Positions 44,740 to 56,997 of a DNA stretch of 64,000 bases are shown in pieces. Each line of letters starts with the position of its first letter. Positions within the stretch are counted from its first letter, which is position 1. Position numbers and translations under genes: made by a program. This stretch comes from Mixia osmundae IAM 14324. Lineage: Eukaryota > Basidiomycota > Mixiomycetes > Mixiales > Mixiaceae. The stretch is from contig NW_014575563.1 in NCBI RefSeq assembly GCF_000708205.1, positions 1,357,361 to 1,421,360 of the forward strand, in the 5' to 3' direction. The notes under the pieces were generated by a model. That model ran no database searches. It saw nothing but the letters and a program-made list of their open reading frames with translations, and had not been told where the DNA came from.

Positions 44740-45726
44740 ATGGCAGTGACAATCCCCTGGGCAGGTTCTGACGAGAGCAGAGGCGATGCATCGGCTGACG
44801 TCGGTGCAGGCTACATACCCAGCCTGGGTCTGAACATCCTCGCGCTTGTGTTGTACGCCCTCATCGGCGCCGGTCATTTCATCAACGTCTTTACCTATCG
44901 CACCAAATGGGGGCTATGTCTGCCCATTGCCTGTTGGAGTCAGCCATCCAAGCTGTCCCTCGTCTCGATGCTCAAAGCAGGTCACAGCGGAATCGCTCGG
45001 GTTCGGTCTGCGCATCCTCTTTCGACATGATGTCACCTCTGGCGTGTTCATAGCCACAAACCTCTTCGTCGTCCTCTCACCCGCTGCTTTCCTCGCATTC
45101 AATTATATCACCTATGGTAGACTCATCCGCCAGATCAATGGCAACGTCTCCCTCATCAATCCTCGCAAAGTAACCCGGATCTTTGTCGCGAGCGTGCGTC
45201 CAAAGATCTCTGTCCTTGACCAGCCTGACGCTTTATGCAGGACATCTTTACCTTTCTTGTGCAAGGCGCAGGTGGCGGTCTGATTGCCTCTGGCTCATCG
45301 ACCGGTCAGATCATCTTCTTGGTAGGCTTAGCCGGGCAAGGCGCTTCCTACGCGCTCTTTTGCGTCTTGTTCGTCTCTGCCCACATCCGCATCGTCAGAG
45401 CTAGACGACGGACAACATTCAGCAACGAGAAGGCCGGTAGCCAAGCAACACTGGCGAATCATGATGGTGATGATGCTCCGGCTGTGCAGCCGACAGCTTA
45501 CGACCAACCTTTCTGGACCGTCTTCGCTTGCCTGTACGCCACGTCAGTACCCATCTTGATACGGTCGGTCTATCGCGTCATCGAGCTCGCCGTGGGCTAC
45601 AACGGTGTCCTATACAATCACGAAAAGTACTTTCTCGGCCTCGATGCGCTGCCGCTTCTCGTCGCCGTCGCCATCTGGCTGCCTTTGTGGCCATCTCGTT
45701 ATTTTCCGAAACATGCACGAGCATGA
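44740..45726 (+). CDS. RTA1-like seven-helix membrane protein
   Basis: Exons 44740..44932, 44988..45193 and 45241..45726 give 294 aa; introns of 55 and 47 nt. Family blocks are YIPSLGLNILALVLY, GLRILFRHDVT, NYITYGRLIRQIN and the splice-restored RIFVASDIFTFLVQGAGGG, then RSVYRVIELAVGYNGVL and the closing DALPLLVAVAIWLPLWPS. RTA1-type proteins are fungal plasma-membrane proteins linked to lipid-stress and drug tolerance; the transported lipid, if any, is not known here. Seven hydrophobic segments are visible. Confidence 0.87.
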
Positions 45727-45804
45727 CGTAACAGCAAGAGCAAGCACTCACTTTCGCAGAAAACACCATAGAATACATTAGTAACACACGTGTAGCGCAT
45801 ACAA

Positions 45805-47061
45805 TTACATGATGTTGCACTTTGCACTGCTGCAACACCCTTTGCCGTGACTGTCATCTGCTGCTGCTGCTGCTGGCTTAGTTGCTGCTGCTGTCGTTGA
45901 TGTCTTCTCTGCCTTGGGCACTTCAGCGAAGCTCGGCTGTGCCGGCGGCATGACGTTACGGCGAGGATAGATTGGAACGGGTTGTGGCTTGACGGCCTCT
46001 GCCGCAGTCGACGAGTCGACAGCAGGCCGAGCCGGATCTGACGCAACGAGAGCAGACAACCTATTGCTTGCTTTTGCTTCCATCGCGGAAGGCGATGTCG
46101 TCGGAACAGCTGCCGGTAGTGGCTCTGACTCGGGCGTGCCCTTGATCTTGCTCGCCTGGTCCAGCTCGACAGGTGTAGACTCTTCTAGTGGCGGCACAAA
46201 GTGGTCCGCGAGATTGGCATTCTGGGATTGACTGGCCTGAAGCCGCTTGGCGACGGTGGGAATCACGACATCATCCCAGGTATGCTTCTCCTGAGGAGGT
46301 GAATCCTTCTTTTGCGCAGCTAGCGCAATGCCAGCCAATGAGCCTGCCTCTGGCATGATGTCGCTTTTGTAGATCGTCGGCGCTTGTGGGACCCACTCGC
46401 TATCCGACATTGTGCTGTGATCGGCAGATGCGGATGTGAATGACTTTGCTCGCTGTCGGGTCTCTGATAGTCGAGCTACCGATTGGACGGGCTCCGTCTT
46501 GCGAGGTTTCTTAGCGATAACGCGCGTGGGCTGGCTGATCGCTCGTTGGCGCACCGTCCTCAGGTCTTCATTCGACGGTGCAGGCGCAACGACGGTACTT
46601 GATGGTTGTGCGGGCAGTGGATGTGGCTCTGGCGCACTCAAAGCTGAAGCAGGTGGTTGTTCGAGATCAGCACTGCCCTGCTGCCCTTCTTGCGTTGGCT
46701 CGGGTTGCGGTGTTCCAGACCTTAGCGCGCCTCTAGAAGGGCTAAGTTGACCCGGCGCCACACCTTTGAGCGAGTCGCGCAAGTTCATGCTCGAGCCTGA
46801 TCCTGGTATAGATGAACCTGCAGCTTGCGTCGTCGAAACAGATATGACTGCAGGAGATTTGATTGGCAAATTGGCTTCTGACTGCTTGCGCTTCCGGAAG
46901 CTGCCTGTGCTGATAGAGCGCGGAGGACCAAATCTTGCCAGTGGCGAACGTGAGCTAGGCGCTTGCGTCGAAGCTTGCGTTGAGACGACGGAAGCCGCTA
47001 TATCCTCTTCTGTGCCCGTGGCTCGTGGAGTTGCCTGGCCGCTGCGAGTCTGCGTCAGCAT
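45805..47061 (-). CDS. Disordered protein ending in a CaaX box
   Basis: An open frame of 418 codons. Most is S/P/A/T-rich and disordered. Conserved-looking islands are YKSDIMPEAGSLAGIAL and HTWDDVVIPTVAKRL. The tail is GKGCCSSAKCNIM: a terminal CNIM fits a prenylation CaaX box, and the paired cysteines upstream could be acylated, so membrane attachment is likely. No catalytic fold is visible. Its ATG lies 6 nt after the stop of the upstream minus-strand frame (47068..48461). A 36-nt GTGAGA..CAG segment spanning that stop would fuse the two frames, so this may be the 3' half of one larger gene. Confidence 0.65.
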   Translation of the reverse strand: MLTQTRSGQATPRATGTEEDIAASVVSTQASTQAPSSRSPLARFGPPRSISTGSFRKRKQSEANLPIKSPAVISVSTTQAAGSSIPGSGSSMNLRDSLKGVAPGQLSPSRGALRSGTPQPEPTQEGQQGSADLEQPPASALSAPEPHPLPAQPSSTVVAPAPSNEDLRTVRQRAISQPTRVIAKKPRKTEPVQSVARLSETRQRAKSFTSASADHSTMSDSEWVPQAPTIYKSDIMPEAGSLAGIALAAQKKDSPPQEKHTWDDVVIPTVAKRLQASQSQNANLADHFVPPLEESTPVELDQASKIKGTPESEPLPAAVPTTSPSAMEAKASNRLSALVASDPARPAVDSSTAAEAVKPQPVPIYPRRNVMPPAQPSFAEVPKAEKTSTTAAATKPAAAAADDSHGKGCCSSAKCNIM

Positions 47062-47067
47062 GGGATC

Positions 47068-48461
47068 TCACAAGCTCTTTCTCACTGACCTCATCGTGTC
47101 GGCGAAGGCAGAGAAGAGATCGTGAGAAGCAGGGCCTTGTTGCTCTTGTTGGTGCTTGTTCCAGGAAGCAAGCGTTTCTGCAGTCAGCGAAGAGTGACGG
47201 ACCGGACGCGAGAGCCGATCTAAGCCTGACAAGGATTTTGTGGGTGCAGACGCGATCGAGGCAAGGCTGGCCGAACTATCGTCGCGATCTCTGTTGGAAG
47301 TTATACCGGCGAGATTGCGATAAGAGGAGCCTCGACCGGTTGGCCTCGAAAAGTTGTGCTTGACAAGGGAGGTCGCTTTCTGAGGGCTAGCCGGCTTCGA
47401 TGATGATCTATTGGTAGATGCAGTTGCGAGCGGTTGCTGTCGAGCCGCGCGATCGGTGAGATCGAGTGAACCTGCCTCGGTCTCACTTGCACTGCCGTCA
47501 GACGAGGCTACGCTGCGATGAGAAGGAAACGGCTGAGTGACTGCCTGTGTAGATGAGACCGGCGCTGAGAGGTAGGCGTCTACAGCGCGACGTCTGATCC
47601 TCGCCTTGCCGCTCGACGATGTGCTTAGCCCGCGCGTTCGAGGTTGTTCTCCAACTCGCGGCGATGCAGACCAAGCTTCTTGGCTGCCCGGGCTTGCGTG
47701 ACTCTGATGACTGCTCGCACTCGACTCCTCCCTGCTGATCTGCTTCTCGAGCGATTTGAGTTGATGGATGGGTGTGTCAACCGCTGTAGAATCGTCTGCT
47801 TCGTCGTCGAATGTATGGATGCCTGAAGGCGGTTCGGCCGCTCGAAAGCTTGCTTTCGACTTGGCGTGCCGAAGGTCTGGGTGGTCTGAGTCGTCGGTAC
47901 GCCAGGTACGGCCAACGATGGCCTCGAGTGCGTGCTGTTTGGCTAGTTCGGCGTCACGGCGCTCCCTCTGCTTGGCTTCCTGATCAAACTGCTCAAATTC
48001 GTCGTCAAAGTTTCGCATAGTCTGTCGGACGGGCAGTCTTGACACAGATTGTGAGCGAGTGTCAAGCTGTCCTTCGTCGGCAGCCCGTCGTCCAAACGGG
48101 CGTGAAAAGTTGGGCTGCTCTTTAGAGAGGTTGTAGCGTGATCTAGCCTGCTTGGCAGGCTTGGCCTTTGTACGATCGTCGACTAGCTTTGCGATGTGCT
48201 CGAGCTCGAGGAGAACGGCACGCAAGCGAGTGTGGGTGGCTTCGACGAGCACGAAATCTGAAGCATCGAGGCAGAACTTGTTGACTGCCATGTTACCAGA
48301 TGTATCAGCTCTGCGTCGCTCAGAGGCTCGTGCGCAGCCTGACTCACCCGACAAACGCTCAAGAGGTCACGAAGCCTAGCCGGCCACGCCTCTATCTGAG
48401 CTGGCTCCCTTGGCGCTCGCGGCCAATTTTGGATTCCAAGCAGACGCGCCTTCTCCTCCAA
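47068..48461 (-). CDS. Unknown, largely disordered protein (possibly N-terminal half of the CaaX protein)
   Basis: The main frame runs from about 48340 to 47068 and begins with a structured helical part (FCLDASDFVLVEATHTRLRA, LLELEHIAKLVDD); an upstream exon (EEKARLLGIQNWPRAP, ending before 48350) joins it by a GTGAGT donor and a 37-nt intron. The first coding exon is not resolved. The rest is S/R/Q-rich, with a charged coiled segment (DDEFEQFDQEAKQRERRDAE). I do not recognise the family. It may continue across a short intron into the CaaX frame downstream. The helical N-terminus is the best handle for remote-homology search. Confidence 0.55.
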
Positions 48462-48603
48462 AGTCAGTCAGCCAGCAAAAGCGCGAGGGAGAAATCAGAC
48501 CCAAGCAAAATTTGCATGGAGATCACACGTCAATGCGAACGTCAGAGAGAGCATGTTGGCAGGCATGCTAGCCTATGCGATCTAAGGGCTGCTCGAGCTC
48601 AGC

Positions 48604-49346
48604 TTATTTCTGCAGAGCAAAGGTTCAGTCAAACGGGACGAGCGATAGAAGGGGTCACGAACGGAAGCCTCCTTGTAGCCCAAGGCGAGCTCTTCGCCCA
48701 TGGCACTCGTGACTGCGATGACGAGCTGTGCAGCGAGGATCAGCCTTGAATGAGAAGCGAGCGAGCAAGCGCGACTGACATCCTTGCCATCTTCGAAATC
48801 CTTCTCAATCTGCTCGCCAAGCTCTCCCTCGGGAACCTTGACATCGTTCTTCTCGGCACCGTCACCAGTCATGAGGTTGAGGAAGCCATCGTCGACTGTT
48901 TCTCTTGTCAGATTGCACAGATGCTGCACGGAGCGACATACTGTTAACGAGGGTGTATTCCATACGGTTGACATTAGGGACTGTCACATCGGTTAGCATT
49001 GACTTGGGTCTGCGGACGGTCGATTCACCATCCATATTGTGAGTCGAGGGCGAGATATCTTCGAGCTTCTTGTTGGTGAAAATGTCGATAGCGACCAAGT
49101 GGACCTTGGCGTGACCGTGCTTGCCCGTCTTTGAAGTGGACATATCGACGATCTGACGGCGCGTCTTGGCGTAAGCAAACGAGGACCCTGCGCTACCACC
49201 ACGGGACCGACCTTGCAAGGGCGACCTTTGATGACGACGTGACCGTTCTTGCGCAGTGCCGAGCATTGCATGGGGTAGGTCATCGATGCGCCAGCGCCGA
49301 CGCTCTCGAACGTCTCATGGTGCTCTTCCTCGGCGGGAGGAGCCAT
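48604..49346 (-). CDS. Translation factor eIF5A
   Basis: Six coding exons: 49346..49212, 49152..49029, 48980..48942, 48895..48780, 48725..48663, 48604..48609; 160 aa, the normal size. The hypusine site is the K in TGKHGHAK, within [40 protein letters not shown] and [14 protein letters not shown] complete the fold. It promotes peptide bond formation at stalling sequences and termination. The last coding exon is just 6 nt (Lys-stop), reached by a 53-nt intron with a TTGACTGAAC branch region; without it the protein would carry an odd 11-residue tail. Confidence 0.93.
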
Positions 49347-50028
49347 CTTGAAGCCTGGCTTTGCAAAGTCTCACGCAGGCGACCGCTCCGTCGATGTCTG
49401 GTGGGGCTCCTCGCTGTCAGTCTTGCCGATTTGGGTTAGAGCTCAGACGAACCTGTCGGAACGAAGTTTTGGTTTACAAGCGGCCTCGGGTGACTCTGAG
49501 AAGCACAAGCGAACTTGTCAGTACCGGCCGCGATACAGCTGACGCAAGCGAGAAGCGAAGGGCACTGCGGAAGGAACGCAAATGACGAGCTGGGCGGCGG
49601 AAAGGTGAGAGCAACCAATCGCAAGCCACGCAAAAGCGCCGCGCAATGTGTCTAGCTTGCAGATCTTGCGCTTCTACTGCCCGACCAGCTCGTCTTTCAT
49701 CGCTTCACGCAGATTCGCTACGCCCAATGCCCTTGCGCCTCGCTTTCTTCTACTCACCTCGGCCTTGTCGTTTCTCTGTCGCACAACGTCGCTTTTTTCC
49801 GCAAACTTCTCACGCGAAGTATCAGATGATTGAGATTCAAGTTCCACAATGTCGAGGACTGTCTCTGGTCAGCGCTGGAAATAGTCCGGTTGAGCAACTT
49901 TGCGCTAACCAAACTCTAGGCCAGGCCGGCGACCCTTTTTCATTTTGAGCGACCATGCGGATCAGCGATAACGATATGCATGACTTGCCGTCCTCTCTCA
50001 CTTCCATAACTCTCGCACTGAACGTCAG
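49347..50028 (+). promoter_or_regulatory. Divergent intergenic region, eIF5A / PTR2 transporter
   Basis: This is 682 bp between divergent starts. Short frames such as 49646..49948 lack motifs. Several C/T-rich runs near 49670-49800 could belong to the promoter or 5' leader of the transporter gene. No operator recognised. Confidence 0.4.
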
Positions 50029-52168
50029 ATGGACACCGAAAAGCGCAGCAGCTGCGAAAAGCAGGCCTCTACGGCCTCCCATGAGGGTGTCACGGCAGAT
50101 CGACCAGACTCGCAGAACGAGAAGACTCTGCCAAACGAAAAGCAGGGCATGCAGAAGTCAGGCGACCCCACAAAGCAAGGCTTAGTCAAGCACACGACAG
50201 AAGATGATCTCGAGCTTCCGAGCGATGAGGAGCTCAAGACACTGCGACGCGTGCCTGATAGCCTCACGATGAGCATCTTCCTCGTCGTCATCGTCGAAGG
50301 TTGCGAGCGAGCGGCATACTATGGTCTCACGGGCATCTTCTTCGACTATCTCGCCAACCCGCTCGGTCCCTTGCCATCCGGTACGGGTGGTGTGGGTAGC
50401 GATCCTGAAGGTCTGTCAGGCGCGTTTGGACTCGGCACTGTGCCTGCGAACGGTCTCGTGCAATGTCAAAACTTTGTTTGTCTCTCGTTGTCCTCGATAG
50501 AGCTCTGCTGATGACCTCTGTGTCAGCTGACTTATCTCTTCCCTATTCTTGGGGCCTACATCGCTGATACCAAATGGGGACGCTACAAGACGATCTGCGT
50601 CTTCAGTGCGATCTACTTTGTCGGTCTGGTCATCATCACAGCTACCGCTGTGCCGTCTGCGATCCGTCATTCGTCTGCACTCGCAGGCTGGATCGTCGGC
50701 ATGGTCCTCATGGTGCGTCGAGCCGCTTTCTGCTACCGCGAGCTGACGTAGTCTCCCTCATCAGAGCTGTGGCAGTGGTGGCATCAAATCCAATGTGGCA
50801 CCGCTCGTAGCTGATCAGATCACTACGCCTCCTATGCGGATCAAGACACTCAAGACAGGCGAAAGGGTCATCGTCGATAGAGATGCAACGATTGCGCGGG
50901 TCTATGCCGTCTTCTACGCCAGCATCAATATCGGCGGCCTCTTGTCACTTGCGACAGCAGAAATGGAACGATACGTCGGCTTTGTCTGGGCGTACCTAGT
51001 ACCCACTTTGGTATTCTTGGCTGTTCCTGTCGTGCTCTTCCTCGGTCGCAACAAGTATAGGGTCGTCGCTCCAGAAGGCTCTGTCCTTCTCGATGCGTTC
51101 AATGTGATACGCTATTCGCTGCGCAGCTTCTGGACTGCGCCTCTATCGTATTACCGGAGCATCAGACGAAAGGAAGATCCCTACGCAGTCTGTCGCCCGA
51201 GCTACTACGAAAAGCAAGGTCAAGAGAAGCCGAGCTGGCTCAAGTGGGACGATGTATTCGTTTCAGAAGTGCAGAGGACCGTCACCGCAACAAATGTGCT
51301 CTGGTTCTTTCCCATCTACTGGCTCTGTTACGGCACATTGCTCGGACCGCTCATCTCCCAAGGCAACGAAATGCAATTGGGCGGAACGCCTGCAACATTG
51401 TTACCCAACATCGACTCGATCGCTCTCATCGTTTTCATCCCGATTGTCGATATCTTCCTGTATCCGTTCCTTCGTCGACGTCAGATGATGCCAGGACCCA
51501 TTGCCCGTATTACGCTGGGCTTCTTCCTGGGCTCAGCATCGATGATCTGCGCCTCGGTAACCCAATACTATATCTACAAGAGATCGCCTTGCGGTACAGA
51601 CATCAGCGATACGGCTGGCTGCTATGCACCCATCAATGTTTGGCAACAATCGCTGACTTATACACTTATTGCGCTTTCTGAAATCTTTGCGAGTATCACG
51701 GGCCTCGAGTTCTGCTATCAGCGTGCGTGCTGTCTTCCTCACAGCTATCGAAACTCATAGGATTCCCGCTGAGCAGGCGCGCCCCTTCGGATGAAATCGC
51801 TCGTGCAGGCTTTCTTCCTGCTGATGACGGCGTTTGGCAACGCGCTCGCTGCTGCCTTGTCACCCGTCACAGGTGATCCCTACTTCACCTGGCTGTGAGT
51901 GAGCTGCATCTACAGCGTTCCGAGCTTGACGTCTGTGTACAGGTACGGAGGAACCGCTATTGCAGCCTTTATCACAGGCGTCATCTTCTATGTCCTCTTT
52001 CGTCATCTTGACGTCAATGACGCAGAGACCAATGCCATTGGTCTCGAGCAGGAGCGCGTCGACAAGGCGTTCATTGCTCATCCTTCGACACAGGAGGAAG
52101 AGGTCCGCATTGATGCCAGAGAAGGAGAAGCGACCGCGACAACCCTCGCACTTCTCGGCGGCCGATAG
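50029..52168 (+). CDS. PTR2: Proton-coupled oligopeptide transporter, PTR2/POT family
   Basis: Exons 50029..50475, 50527..50712, 50765..51722, 51777..51894 and 51943..52168 give 644 aa. After an 80-residue hydrophilic N-terminus come the POT signatures: VEGCERAAYYGLTGIFFDYL (an E..ER motif), LTYLFPILGAYIADTKWGRY, and SCGSGGIKSNVAPLVADQ. About 12 membrane segments are visible; the conserved FFLLMTAFGNALAAAL lies near the end. The family imports di- and tripeptides with protons. All four introns (48-54 nt) restore family blocks. Confidence 0.93.
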
Positions 52169-52354
52169 ACGCTGCAATCAGGACTCGATCACGTCGTAGA
52201 TAATGATATACACATGCATGGGATAATGGACATGAGCATCGATCGCTGGCCTGGCTCCGAGTGACTTGGGCTTATGCCAGCTTGACGCGCGGGTGGCGTC
52301 TGATCATCAGCAGGCGCAGTGGATTGGCGTGCGCACGCCAGTTACTAGCCCATC

Positions 52355-53065
52355 ATGGTGAGCTTGCAATCGTTAGTGACTTCCCCAGGAGCTGAAGCGG
52401 GAGTCCCGAATGACAGTCTTCAGGTGTTGCGGTCTCCTCGGAATGCTTGGAAGCATTCCAAACGGTGAGGGAGCTGTGCTGGCTTGCTTCGCTTTGGAGC
52501 TGATGACCCCTTGCTCGTGCACAGCTCAAGCTCGGCAAGAGTCAGCATTCGGCTCATACTCACTTGATGAAAAGCTGACGCTAGTCTTCAGAGCTCAAGT
52601 ACATCATCTACGGGCTCAACAAGGACAACACCGAGATTGTGGTCGTGAAGACGTCCGACTCGGCAGACTACGACGAGTTTGTAGGCGACCTGCCGCCTGC
52701 AGATTGTCGCTGGGCAGTGTACGACTTTGAATACGAGCAAGCTGGCGGAGGTGGCAAGCGAAACAAGCTCGTCTTCTACATGTGGTCCGGTCTTTCTCAG
52801 TCTGGCATGCGATGTCAAGCCTGATGAGAGAGGACCAGGTCGCCGGACGAGTCGAAGATCAAAGCCAAGATGCTGTTTGCTTCTTCCAAAGACGCTCTCA
52901 GGCGTTCACTCGTCGGCATCGCGACAGAGATCCAAGGCACAGACTTTAGCGAGATTGCGTATCAGACTGGTGCGTCATTGCGCGCTCATGTTGAACACGG
53001 CAGAATTCAGCTGGCTGACGTTGTTTGTTGCAGTTCTTGACAAGGTCAGCCGAGGAACCTCATAG
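52355..53065 (+). CDS. COF1: ADF/cofilin
   Basis: Six exons: 52355..52357, 52417..52464, 52525..52540, 52592..52784, 52839..52969, 53034..53065; 140 aa. The first coding exon is the ATG alone; the 59-nt intron then joins to [16 protein letters not shown], the normal cofilin N-terminus with its regulatory serine. Exon 3 is 16 nt (LKLGK). Actin-binding parts are [27 protein letters not shown] and the helix [17 protein letters not shown]. It severs and depolymerises actin filaments. The ATG could instead be read through without splicing, which would give a non-conserved N-terminus. Confidence 0.92.
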
Positions 53066-53283
53066 AATGCGGCGTTTGCGCACCCACGCGTCCTGTCAGG
53101 AACGACAGCGACGAAATGCCATGTTACCTGCTGTCTGCTCTCCTGGTCGCGCGCGCTTCATCTGAGCTAGTGTCTCTCTATCGATGACTGGCAGCGATCA
53201 GTCCATTGCCCGCCCGAGTGTGTGTGAAGAAGAGCTCGTGATTACAACAGACATGGTGACAAAATTGATACAGCGAGACTATC

Positions 53284-53794
53284 TCAAAGATCAGCGGCCT
53301 TTGCTTTACCCTTGCCTTTGCCAGTGTAAGTCGGCTGCTTCTCATACGCGTTCGAAGGGGGAGGCACTACGACCTGAGTGGCGCTGCTCGATTCTGATGA
53401 CTTGCTCGCCTGTGCGGAGTCGTCGTGCGAATGGTGCTTATGGTCGTGCGCGCCTTCGTCACACGAGTCATCGGATTCGTCGGACGAGACGTCAAACGGA
53501 TCGTCCCATTTCCTTGGCTTGCTGTAAATGCAGCAGACTGCAGAGCGTACACACTCGCGATGAGCATGGTCTGCTGTTCACGGCGGCTGCGAGCTTACTC
53601 TTGCTCTTCTTTCGACCCAGACCTTCATTGTCGACGACTTCCTCGTCCCATTTGACCCGGGGTGACTTCTTTGTCGATAGACCTCTGAGCTTGAGCACGC
53701 CACCCGGACCGGCTTGAGGAGTGTCCGCTTGCTGATGATCAGACTCGTGTTCGGTGACAGTTTGCGAGCCTGCATTGCTGTTCCGTGGTCGCAT
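53284..53794 (-). CDS. YPI1: Type 1 phosphatase regulator YPI1 (inhibitor-3 family)
   Basis: Exons 53794..53599 and 53537..53284, with a 61-nt intron; 149 aa. The PP1-binding block LKLRG...RVKWDEEVVDNEGLGRKKSK is joined by the splice to ICCIYSKPRKWDDPFD, the diagnostic inhibitor-3 motif. Histidine/aspartate-rich and K/G-rich tails follow (HDHKHHSHDD, KGKGKAKAADL). The RVKW sequence fits the PP1 docking motif. It regulates Glc7-type phosphatase. The ATG at 53794 is preferred over a GTG 15 nt upstream. It is convergent with cofilin and divergent from VMA2. Confidence 0.92.
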
Positions 53795-54005
53795 GTTCAG
53801 CCGATGCACTGGGATGAGAGTGCAGAGCCTACGAGTCTCGAGGTCGGGTGCTTGTCCGTCGCATGATTCAGGCCAGCTCGGATTCCAAGCGCCGACGCCA
53901 GGCTTTCGGCCGAAGTGAGCGAGTCGTCATGTCACGTGGCACTTGGCACAAAGCTCGTATCGCCAGCGAGGAGGTCGACGTCTTTGCGTGCGTCAAGTGT
54001 ACGCC

Positions 54006-56029
<2,024 letters not shown>

Positions 56030-56146
56030 TTGGTTGATTGATTGCATACTGTCTCTGCAGTGATTGTCGCTTTTGTATCTCAAACTACGCGCAGCCGTCG
56101 GCCATTCGCGCCATTTTTCCGCCCGAGAACCGAGCCACATTGAAGC

Positions 56147-56906
56147 ATGCTGAGGGCGAGAGTAGCTCGAGTAGCAGCGCAGGCGAGGCCTGTTGCACGT
56201 TTGCCGAGCAGACGCTATGCTTCCAGTGCCGAAAAGGCAACGGAGACCATCAAACATGCCGCAAGCCGAGGAGGTGACACGACCTGGATCGTCAGTCTGG
56301 TGCACTTCTACCTGACCCATGAGCTCATGCGAAAGCTGCAACAGATCGGATCTGGCTTGATCTTCATTCCGACGGTCATCTACCTCACCTCGCCCCCTCA
56401 CAAGAAAGATCACGTCGAGCACTACAAGGAACGACATCAGACCCGTGAAGCTCAGCGACAGGCCACAGAGGACTACTACGAGGACCACGATGATCCTGAG
56501 GACGAGGTGGCAGATCATGTTGGTCCTGCCGGTGAGGGTAAGGATCACGGAGACGGTGACAAGCACCTCCGTAGCAAGAGCGAAGCGGATCATACCGGCC
56601 GACAGAAAGTCACCACTGAGCCCGGATACATGCGTGCTAGCGCAGACAAGATGGCGCAAGCTCAAAAGGATTCCACAAAGGTACGCTCGCCCTTGGACAC
56701 GTCAGACGCGCTGAGTGTTGATGTCAAAGGGGGAACAGGGCCAGAGTGATCCAAAGGCCAGCGTGGCAGCTCACAAGACCCGCGAGATGGACAAGAAGGC
56801 GGGAAATAAGCCCAAAGATGACCCGAAAGCAAAGATCGAGGTCAGAGAAGAGAACAAGACTGACGAAGAAAAGTCAGACGAAGAGGAGGAGAAGGAGGAG
56901 GAATAG
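56147..56906 (+). CDS. Putative mitochondrial membrane protein of unknown function
   Basis: Exons 56147..56680 and 56730..56906, with a 49-nt intron; 236 aa. The N-terminus MLRARVARVAAQARPVARLP is rich in R and A with no acidic residues, and RRYASS looks like a mitochondrial presequence cleavage site. One hydrophobic segment follows (IGSGLIFIPTVIYLTSP). The rest is highly charged and acidic, ending in DEEEEKEEE. No family recognised; a single-pass inner-membrane protein with a charged tail is the best structural guess. It follows VMA2 by 117 bp on the same strand. Confidence 0.6.
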
Positions 56907-56997
56907 ACCAGATGAGGATTCCACGTCTCATCACTTCAAGCTTGCATTTGCAATGCAACGACAACATCAAACTTCGCGCATTCGTGTGTTATACAGA

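Noticed and set aside
45858-45895. CTG-repeat run as a microsatellite expansion
   Set aside because: It codes for alanine-rich sequence near the end of the CaaX protein and is short.
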